From NCBI GenBank assembly GCA_022710245.1, contig JAKLHH010000216.1, forward strand, positions 1 to 9,340: a DNA stretch of 9,340 nt. Reading direction: 5' to 3'. Under the pieces are notes generated by a model that saw nothing but the letters and a program-made list of their open reading frames with translations, had not been told where the DNA came from and did no database searches. Numbering within the stretch: position 1 is the stretch's first letter; each line of letters starts with the position of its first letter. Shown in pieces: positions 5,097 to 9,340 of the stretch. This stretch comes from Myxococcota bacterium (GTDB taxonomy: Bacteria > Myxococcota > Polyangia > GCA-2747355 > JAKLHH01). Both the position numbers and the translations under genes were made by a program.

Positions 5097-6019
5097 GGTC
5101 GGTCCTGGTGTGGGGCGCGGGCGCCTCGTGCGGCGGCGGGGCGCGCGCGGAAGAGGCGGCGGAAGAGCGCCTCGCTGGCGCGGAGCGGGAGCAGGCGCTG
5201 GAGCCAGGGGAGCGGGGCGACGCCGCGGCCGAGGAGGTAGGCGGGCTGCAGGCGGCGCGCGCAGATGACGCGGCTGTGGACGAGCTCGGCGAAGGACTCC
5301 GGCGACTGGAACGCGAAGCTCGCGCCGAGCGCGTCGCCCGGGTAGGCGAAGGCGGCCTGGTACTCGCCGAGGAGCGCGGGAGGCACCGCGGCCCAGTGCT
5401 CGCGGCGCTCGTCGTCGGGGAAGGCGACCATCGCGGTGTCGACGCCGCCCGGGGCGAGCGCGGTGACCTCCACGCCGCAGGGCGCGAGCTCGAGGCGCAG
5501 GTGGCGGGTCAGCGCCTCGAGGGCGATCTTCGAGACCGGGTAGGGCGCGCCCGTCGGGATGGTGAGGTAGATCGAGGCCGAGGTGACGTTGATCAGGCGC
5601 GCGCGGCCGCCGGGCGCCGCGGCGGCGCGGCGGAGGAGCGGGAGGAAGGCGCGGGCGAGGCGGAACGGCCCCCAGAAGTTCACCTCGAAGATGCGGCGGA
5701 AGGCGGCCTCGTCGAGGCACTCGACCGGCCCGCCGCCGCCGGCGGTGCTGGCGGCGTTGCTGATCAGGAGCTCGAGCCGCGGGCCGCCAGATTGCGCGCC
5801 GAGCGCGGCCTCCACCTCGGCGCGCGCGCGGGCGACCGAGGCGTCGTCGGCGACGTCGAGGGTGAGCGCGCGGAGGCGCGGCGAGGCGCCGGCGAGGAGC
5901 GCGTCCGGCGGCGCGCGGTGGACGCCGGCGAAGACGGTCCAGCCCTCGGCGTCGAGCTTGCGGGCGAGCGCGCGGCCGATGCCGGTCGCGGCGCCGGTGA
6001 TGAGCGCGGTGCGGTCCAT
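5093..6019 (-). CDS. Short-chain dehydrogenase/reductase (308 aa)
   Basis: A Rossmann-fold NAD(P)-dependent oxidoreductase of the classical SDR family. The cofactor motif TGAATGIG is at residues 8-15, Asp55 lies in the L-D-V position that contacts adenine, and S-N-A-A (87-90) replaces the usual N-N-A-G. The active site shows Asn114, Ser147 and Tyr160-x3-Lys164 (YPVSK). The 40-residue C-terminal extension rich in Leu, Arg and Pro is longer than in minimal SDRs and resembles the hydrophobic or basic tails of retinol-dehydrogenase-like members. An in-frame TAG lies 12 nt before the ATG, so this is the earliest possible ATG start; no Shine-Dalgarno is visible. It is the first gene of a two-gene operon with the sulfotransferase. 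One inference is that it oxidises or reduces a hydroxyl or keto group on the molecule that is then sulfated. Confidence 0.88.
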   Translation of the reverse strand: MDRTALITGAATGIGRALARKLDAEGWTVFAGVHRAPPDALLAGASPRLRALTLDVADDASVARARAEVEAALGAQSGGPRLELLISNAASTAGGGGPVECLDEAAFRRIFEVNFWGPFRLARAFLPLLRRAAAAPGGRARLINVTSASIYLTIPTGAPYPVSKIALEALTRHLRLELAPCGVEVTALAPGGVDTAMVAFPDDERREHWAAVPPALLGEYQAAFAYPGDALGASFAFQSPESFAELVHSRVICARRLQPAYLLGRGVAPLPWLQRLLPLRASEALFRRLFRARPAAARGARAPHQDRP

Positions 6020-6092
6020 CGCGCCGGTCTAGCATGAAGCACCGGCCCGAGGCCACGTCGACGACGGCGCAGAGCGGACCGCGCGGCAGGGG

Positions 6093-6112
6093 GGCGTGCG
6101 GAATCGCACGCC
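6093..6112. terminator. Short perfect hairpin between protease and dehydrogenase genes
   Basis: GGCGTGCG (6093-6100) pairs with CGCACGCC (6105-6112) around GAAT. It lies past the 16-bp repeats, about 165 nt after the first protease stop and 75 nt before the dehydrogenase start. It may end protease transcription, but no T-run follows on the minus strand. A binding-site dyad for the dehydrogenase operon is the alternative. Confidence 0.3.
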
Positions 6113-6116
6113 GAGC

Positions 6117-6276
6117 CTCAGCCGGGCCGAGCGTCAGTCGGGCCGAGCGTCAGTCGGGCCGAGCGTCAGTCGGGCCCAGCGTCAGTCGAGCCGAGCGTCC
6201 GTCGGGCCCAGCGTCAGTCGGGCGCAGCGTCAGTCGAGCCGAGCGTCAGCCGGGCCCAGCGTCAGTCGGACCGACT
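6117..6276. repeat. 16-bp tandem repeat, ten units
   Basis: Units begin at 6117, 6133, 6149, 6165, 6181, 6197, 6213, 6229, 6245 and 6261. The consensus is GTCAGTCGGGCCGAGC, with scattered single-base changes. Each unit centres on a small dyad (TCGG-G-CCGA); in the last unit it extends to AGTCGG-A-CCGACT. A 16-bp period is not a multiple of three, so it is not a protein repeat. The array abuts the protease stop codon, sharing base 6276 with it. Confidence 0.92.
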
Positions 6277-7430
6277 CAGAAGCAGCCGAGGACGTCGGCG
6301 CAGCAGTCGCCGTAGAGGAAGCAGTAGGGATCGCAGAAGCAGCCGCTCGGGGCCTGGCCGCCGCAGGAGTACTGGCAGGAGCTGCCGCCGCCGCCCGAGG
6401 AGCCGACGCTGCCCGGGAAGCAAGCGCCGAAGCCGGCGGTGGTGGCGAGGCAGAGCCAGCCCGAGGGGCAGGCCGCGCTCCCGCCGCACTGCTGCGTGCA
6501 GAACGTGCTGCCCTGGCCGCTGTCGGCGCAGAGGCCGCTGCCGCACTCCCCGCCGCTCTGGCAGGCCGCGCCAAGGCCGCCGCTCGAGCCGCCCGGGGTC
6601 GGGCTCGAGGGCGTGGACGGGCTGGAGGGCGTGCCCGGCGAGGCCGGCGTCCCGTCGGTGACCACGTCGCCGCCCGAGACGCTCCTGATCCAGTCGAGGT
6701 GCGCCGAGGCGAGGCAGTCCGTGTTCACCGTGTCGCAGTCGGCGGTCGAGTGGACGCCGAGGACCGCCTCCACGCCCTGCTGCAGCGTGGGGCCGCCGGA
6801 GTCGCCGCTGCAGATGGCGCCGACGCCCCGCCCGGTCTGCAGGTAGCGGTCCGTCACGCTGGTGACCACGGTGGTGGTGAGGCGCTTGGTCCCCGAGTCG
6901 TTCGCGCCGTCGGCGGTGATGCCCCAGCCCACCTCGGTCACCACCGTGCCGGTCGCCGGTGCGGCGAGCGCGATGGGGGTCGGCGTCAGCGGCGGGGCGC
7001 CGTCGAGGATGACGATGCCGACGTCGTAGCCGCTCTCGTCGTAGCTGAGGTTGTGCTTGCCCGGGACGTAGGTCGGGTGCATGTGCCGGGAGACCGCGTT
7101 GTAGGTGAGGTTGCCCGAGCTGGTCTGGAAGGTGATCGTCATCGGCTCGTTGCCCTCGGTGCAGTGGGCAGCGGTGAGGACGGTGCGCTGGCCAACGAGG
7201 GTGCCGGAGCAGAGCCCCGAGTCGGTGAGGAGCACGGCCACCGTCGGGTGGCCCGGGTCGTCCTGGCCATTGACGATGTTGCTGCCGCGGGAGCCGTGCT
7301 CGAGCAGGTCGGTGCCCTCGCTGACGGCGCCGGTGCAGCCGAGCGCGAGGCTCAGGGGGAGCAGCACGAGGGCGAGCGCGAGGCGGAGGTCAGAGCGGTC
7401 CCCGGCAATCAGCGGCAGCCGATCACACAT
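6276..7430 (-). CDS. Trypsin-fold serine protease lipoprotein with cysteine-rich and somatomedin-B-like C-terminus (384 aa)
   Basis: Residues 1-32 form a signal peptide ending in LALGC, with Cys32 as the likely lipidated residue. The protease domain starts at Ile52 (N-I-V-N-G-Q) and ends near 252. The chymotrypsin-family triad is intact: His89 in TAAHC, Asp136 in GYDVGIVIL, Ser211 in GDSGGP. The residue matching trypsin Asp189 is Ala205, so cleavage after Lys/Arg is not expected. A Pro/Ser/Thr linker (260-285) leads to an eight-cysteine module (288-338) and then a second eight-cysteine module (352-383) whose spacing C-x3-C-x7-C-x-C-D-x2-C-x5-CC-x5-C resembles a somatomedin B domain. The start at 7430 is chosen over 7439 and 7589 because AGGAAGG lies 9 nt before it, the paralogue starts at the same place, and the promoter (7471-7486) lies inside the longer frame. 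It is a tandem paralogue of 7752-8945. Confidence 0.9.
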   Translation of the reverse strand: MCDRLPLIAGDRSDLRLALALVLLPLSLALGCTGAVSEGTDLLEHGSRGSNIVNGQDDPGHPTVAVLLTDSGLCSGTLVGQRTVLTAAHCTEGNEPMTITFQTSSGNLTYNAVSRHMHPTYVPGKHNLSYDESGYDVGIVILDGAPPLTPTPIALAAPATGTVVTEVGWGITADGANDSGTKRLTTTVVTSVTDRYLQTGRGVGAICSGDSGGPTLQQGVEAVLGVHSTADCDTVNTDCLASAHLDWIRSVSGGDVVTDGTPASPGTPSSPSTPSSPTPGGSSGGLGAACQSGGECGSGLCADSGQGSTFCTQQCGGSAACPSGWLCLATTAGFGACFPGSVGSSGGGGSSCQYSCGGQAPSGCFCDPYCFLYGDCCADVLGCF

Positions 7431-7439
7431 CGTCAGCAT

Positions 7440-7446
7440 CCTTCCT
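7440..7446 (-). promoter_or_regulatory. Shine-Dalgarno AGGAAGG that sets the first protease start
   Basis: Read on the minus strand, AGGAAGG abuts one ATG (7439) and lies 9 nt before a second (7430). Only the second has workable spacing, and it aligns with the start of the paralogue, whose AAAGG (8954-8958) is 8 nt before its ATG. Confidence 0.65.
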
Positions 7447-7470
7447 GGCGTGTCCCCCGTCGTGATGGAG

Positions 7471-7486
7471 TGCAGGGAGGGTGCCA
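7471..7486 (-). promoter_or_regulatory. Sigma-54-like promoter of the first protease
   Basis: Read on the minus strand, TGGCACCCTCCCTGCA has the invariant GG and GC at sigma-54 spacing. The predicted start is near 7460, giving a 30-nt leader to the ATG at 7430. The 14 bases GCTGGCACCCTCCN and the TGCA are shared with the second protease promoter, while much of the flanking DNA has diverged. Confidence 0.68.
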
Positions 7487-7572
7487 GCCGAGGAGCGAGC
7501 GCCAGCGCTGGCGAAGACCCTGATCGAGCAGCGGGGGTGCGGTGGCGCCGGCGGGGCGTGAGGCCCGCGCCT

Positions 7573-7592
7573 GGGGTGGGCTCTCTCACCCC
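7573..7592 (-). promoter_or_regulatory. Candidate enhancer (UAS) of the first protease
   Basis: A perfect inverted repeat GGGGTG-N8-CACCCC is centred about 96.5 bp upstream of the TGGCAC. The centre is within one base of the corresponding dyads at 9096-9107 and 2996-3008. On the minus strand it shares GGTGAG and CCCAC with those elements but is less alike overall than they are to each other, so it may be a weaker or diverged site. Confidence 0.45.
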
Positions 7593-7654
7593 CGGCGCAA
7601 GGCGGCCGAGAACGATCGGGAGCTCACGCTGGTGTTTCGCGCGCTTCGATCACC

Positions 7655-7663
7655 GGGGGGGGG
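7655..7663. repeat. Run of nine G
   Basis: A homopolymer of nine G in the intergenic region downstream of the second protease. It could be slippage-prone or a sequencing weak point. It is not close enough to any promoter element to suggest phase variation. Confidence 0.7.
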
Positions 7664-7697
7664 ACTCCGTGGTCGCGGGGCCGCGGTCCCCAGCGTC

Positions 7698-7712
7698 GCC
7701 TCCTTCGGAGGC
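7698..7712 (-). terminator. Hairpin downstream of the second protease, possible terminator
   Basis: GCCTCC (7698-7703) pairs with GGAGGC (7707-7712) around TTC, about 40 nt past the stop at 7752. A second inverted repeat, GGGGAC (7660-7665) with GTCCCC (7686-7691), lies just beyond. No T-run follows, so termination here is only a suggestion. Confidence 0.3.
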
Positions 7713-7751
7713 TCCGAGATGAAGGACGCCGTGTGGTGGAGCTCACATCGA

Positions 7752-8945
7752 TCAGAAGCAGCCCATCACGTCCGCGCAGCAGTCGCCGTAGAGGAAGCAC
7801 CAGGGATCGCAGTAGCAGCCGGCTGCTGACTGACCGCCGCAGGCGCCCTGACAGGAGCCGCCTGAGCCGGAGCCGCCGCTCCAGCCGCCTCCCCAGCCGC
7901 CGCCCGAGCCGCTGCCCCAGCCGCCGCCCGGGAAGCAGGCGGCCATGCCCGCGGTGGTGTTCAGGCAAGCCCAGCCCGAGGGGCAGCCGCCGCTCGCGCC
8001 GCACTGCTGCGTGCAGAAGGTCCCCTGGCTGTCGTAGCCGCAGAGCTGGCTCGTGCAGTCGGCGCCGCTCTGGCAGGGGGCGCCGAGGCTGCCGGCGCCG
8101 CCTGGGTTGGTCGGGTTGGTGGGGTTGGTGGGGTTGGTCGGGTTGGTCGGGTTGGTCGGGTTGCTCGGCGTCCCGTCGGTGACCACGTCGCCGCCGCTCA
8201 CCTGCTTGATCCAGTCGATGTGGGCCGCGGGGCGGCAGGAGATGGCGATGGTGGAGCAGTCGGCGGTGGAGTGCACCGCGAGGACCGCCTCCACCCCCTG
8301 CTGCAGCGTGGGGCCGCCCGAGTCGCCGGAGCAGACGGTGCCAGGGCCAGGCTGCGCGTAGAGGAGGCGGTCCGTCACGCTCTGCACCACGCTGGTCGTC
8401 CAGCGCTTGACCTCCGAGTCGTTGGCGTTCGCGCTCGTGATACCCCAGCCCACCTCGGTGATGGGAGCGCCGGGCGCGGGTGTGGCGAGCGCGATCGGCG
8501 TCGGGGTCAGCCCCGGCGAGCTGTCGAGGATGACGATGGCCAGATCGTAGCCGCTGTCCTCCTCGCTGAGGCCGCCGTTGGTCAAGCCCGGGTAGCTCGG
8601 GTGCGCGTAGCTGGCGACGACGTTGGCGGTGACCTTGCCCGCGCTGGTCTCGAAGGTGGCGGTCATCGGCAGCTTGTCCTCGACGCAGTGACCCGCGGTG
8701 AGGACCGTCTTCTGTCCGATCAGCGTGCCCGAGCAGAGGTACTGCTGCGTGAGGAGCAGGGCGACGGTGGCGTGGCCCGTGTCGTTCTGGCCATTGACGA
8801 TGTTGGTCCCGCGGGTGCCGAGCCCGACAGGCGCCTCGCCCTCGGTCACCGACCCACCGCAGGCGAGCAGCGGGAGCGCGAACGCACCCAGCCAGAGGCG
8901 GAGCGCAGAGCGGTCCCTGGTGGTCAGCGACAGCCGATCACGCAT
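7752..8945 (-). CDS. Trypsin-fold serine protease lipoprotein with NPT linker and somatomedin-B-like C-terminus (397 aa)
   Basis: The signal peptide ends LPLLAC, with Cys29 the likely lipidated residue. The mature protease would begin at Ile49 (N-I-V-N-G-Q). The triad is His86 (TAGHC), Asp134 (GYDLAIVIL) and Ser209 (GDSGGP); the residue matching trypsin Asp189 is Thr203, so trypsin-like specificity is unlikely. The linker at 262-281 is six Asn-Pro-Thr triplets and NP, where the paralogue has Pro/Ser. An eight-cysteine module (291-337) is followed by a Gly/Trp/Ser-rich stretch (340-364) and a somatomedin-B-like eight-cysteine module (365-396). The ends of both paralogues are almost the same (C-F-L-Y-G-D-C-C-A-D-V). 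The start at 8945 matches the paralogue and has AAAGG 8 nt upstream; the longer frame to 8987 would begin close to the predicted transcription start. The protein would act outside the cell, tethered by lipid or released. Confidence 0.9.
   Translation of the reverse strand: MRDRLSLTTRDRSALRLWLGAFALPLLACGGSVTEGEAPVGLGTRGTNIVNGQNDTGHATVALLLTQQYLCSGTLIGQKTVLTAGHCVEDKLPMTATFETSAGKVTANVVASYAHPSYPGLTNGGLSEEDSGYDLAIVILDSSPGLTPTPIALATPAPGAPITEVGWGITSANANDSEVKRWTTSVVQSVTDRLLYAQPGPGTVCSGDSGGPTLQQGVEAVLAVHSTADCSTIAISCRPAAHIDWIKQVSGGDVVTDGTPSNPTNPTNPTNPTNPTNPTNPGGAGSLGAPCQSGADCTSQLCGYDSQGTFCTQQCGASGGCPSGWACLNTTAGMAACFPGGGWGSGSGGGWGGGWSGGSGSGGSCQGACGGQSAAGCYCDPWCFLYGDCCADVMGCF
8109..8162 (-). repeat. 9-bp coding repeat (Asn-Pro-Thr linker)
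   Basis: Six 9-bp units encode Asn-Pro-Thr in the hinge between the protease and cysteine modules of the second protease. The DNA units are nearly identical (GGTTGGTCG or GGTTGGTGG on the + strand), so length change by slippage is easy and would stay in frame. Confidence 0.9.
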
Positions 8946-8990
8946 GGTCAGCACCTTTGTCTCTGGTGCGGGGGCTTGACGAACCACGGC

Positions 8991-9006
8991 TGCACGGAGG
9001 GTGCCA
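8991..9006 (-). promoter_or_regulatory. Sigma-54-like promoter of the second protease
   Basis: Read on the minus strand, TGGCACCCTCCGTGCA carries GG and GC at -24/-12 spacing. Transcription should start near 8980, leaving a leader of about 35 nt to the ATG at 8945. It differs from the first protease element at one position. Confidence 0.68.
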
Positions 9007-9089
9007 GCGGCCCGCCTGCGGCGTCGACGCGAGAAGATCCCGCAGGATCAACGAGGACGCGTGTAGTAGGGGGTGGCCGCTCCGCCTTA

Positions 9090-9112
9090 CACGTGGGGTC
9101 TTCACCCTCACC
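9090..9112 (-). promoter_or_regulatory. Candidate enhancer (UAS) of the second protease
   Basis: On the minus strand the element begins GGTGAGGGTGAAGA and ends CCCCACGTG, nearly the same as the + strand element at 2991-3013. Its inner dyad GGGT-N4-ACCC (9096-9107) is centred 95.5 bp upstream of the TGGCAC. The match to the array element is the best evidence that this is a true regulator site and not a leftover of protease gene duplication. Confidence 0.6.
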
Positions 9113-9238
9113 TCGGCGCCGACGATGTGCCGCGCTGCTCGGGATCGAGGTGCCATTCCGCGGGCTTCGAACGATGGGGCTCCGCTCCACGCGCCGGGTT
9201 CACGGTCTCCAGGTCCGGCGGAGGAGGCGGGCGGATGA

Positions 9239-9340
9239 TCAGCGGCGGCGGAAGCGGCCGGCGAGGACCAGCACCAGCGCGAGCAAGAGCCAGGCGCTGC
9301 CGCGAGGACCAGGCCCGGCTCTTGCTCGCGCTGGTGCTGG
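9239..9340 (-). CDS. C-terminal tail of a membrane-anchored protein (partial), MYXO-CTERM-like
   Basis: The minus frame ending with TGA at 9239-9241 reads G-S-A-W, then a hydrophobic run LLLALVLVLAG, then RFRRR and stop. A terminal hydrophobic segment followed by arginines is the layout of MYXO-CTERM and related C-terminal sorting signals, which anchor surface proteins before processing. The usual cysteine before the hydrophobic run is not seen. The part upstream of the tryptophan (Pro/Ala/Arg-rich) is encoded by the second arm of a perfect inverted repeat and may be an assembly artefact. The gene would continue beyond the window. Confidence 0.4.
   Translation of the reverse strand, partial: PAPARARAGPGPRGSAWLLLALVLVLAGRFRRR
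9268..9340. repeat. Perfect 24-bp inverted repeat at the window edge
   Basis: The arms are 9268-9291 and 9317-9340 with a 25-nt centre. The right arm ends exactly on the last base, so the palindrome could extend past it. Also, GCGAGGACCA occurs both at 9261-9270 and at 9302-9311. It may be a real hairpin over a gene end or a fold-back at the end of a contig. Confidence 0.85.

Noticed and set aside
4424..6037. Long open frames on the + strand opposite the dehydrogenase and sulfotransferase
   Set aside because: They are low-complexity Arg/Ala/Gly sequence produced by GC-rich codon use on the opposite strand and show no motif.
5097..6056. Fusion of the sulfotransferase with a long upstream extension in the same frame
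   Set aside because: The extension is Arg/Pro/Ala-rich shadow sequence antisense-free but out of frame with the dehydrogenase, whose motifs are intact; the ATG at 5096 with ATGA coupling is the sensible start.
7431..7589. Longer first protease starting at 7589
   Set aside because: The extension is Arg/Pro-rich without signal character, spans the promoter element and is not matched by the paralogue.
7655..7663. Phase-variable G tract
   Set aside because: Nine G lie between genes but over 150 bp from the nearest promoter element and not within a reading frame of interest.

Overview
The window is GC-rich with strongly GC-biased codon use. It combines cysteine-rich secreted lipoproteins, trypsin-fold lipoproteins carrying cysteine-rich C-terminal modules, a possible MYXO-CTERM-like protein tail and sigma-54-type promoters. 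Together these suggest a member of the Myxococcota (Polyangia-like). That placement is inferred from gene style only; there is no marker gene here.

Layout. Positions 1-276 are a leader with a sigma-70-like promoter for a cysteine-rich lipoprotein (277-990). A paralogous cysteine-rich lipoprotein (1246-1884) follows, and a 290-aa protein with weak SMI1/KNR4 (SUKH) resemblance (1944-2816) probably shares its transcript. Positions 2817-3123 carry no convincing gene but hold a regulatory block: an upstream dyad and a -24/-12 element firing rightward. Directly after it lies an array of eight long hairpins (3162-3777, six of class A and two of class B) with smaller hairpins in the longer spacers. 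On the minus strand are a sulfotransferase (3861-5096) and a short-chain dehydrogenase (5093-6019), translationally coupled by an ATGA overlap. A 16-bp, ten-copy tandem repeat (6117-6276) separates these from two tandem paralogous serine protease lipoproteins (6276-7430 and 7752-8945). The right edge (9239-9340) holds the hydrophobic, Arg-ending tail of a further minus-strand protein, overlapped by a perfect 24-bp inverted repeat that ends exactly at the last base.

How the parts fit together. The strongest signal is regulatory. The two protease genes and the hairpin array each have a sigma-54-like element (TGGCAC-N7-TGCA). Each also has a G/C-rich dyad centred 95.5-97 bp upstream of it, the geometry expected for a bacterial enhancer-binding protein. 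The array and the second protease share nearly the same 23-bp upstream element. In all three cases a Shine-Dalgarno-like sequence and an ATG lie about 30-35 nt after the predicted transcription start. I infer one regulon that co-expresses two secreted proteases and a multi-hairpin transcript, which may be a structured RNA or may encode an Arg-rich repeat peptide. A 9-nt match between the class A hairpin loops and the predicted leader of the second protease raises the possibility of direct RNA regulation. All of this rests on reading the sequence; nothing has been tested by expression data or database search.
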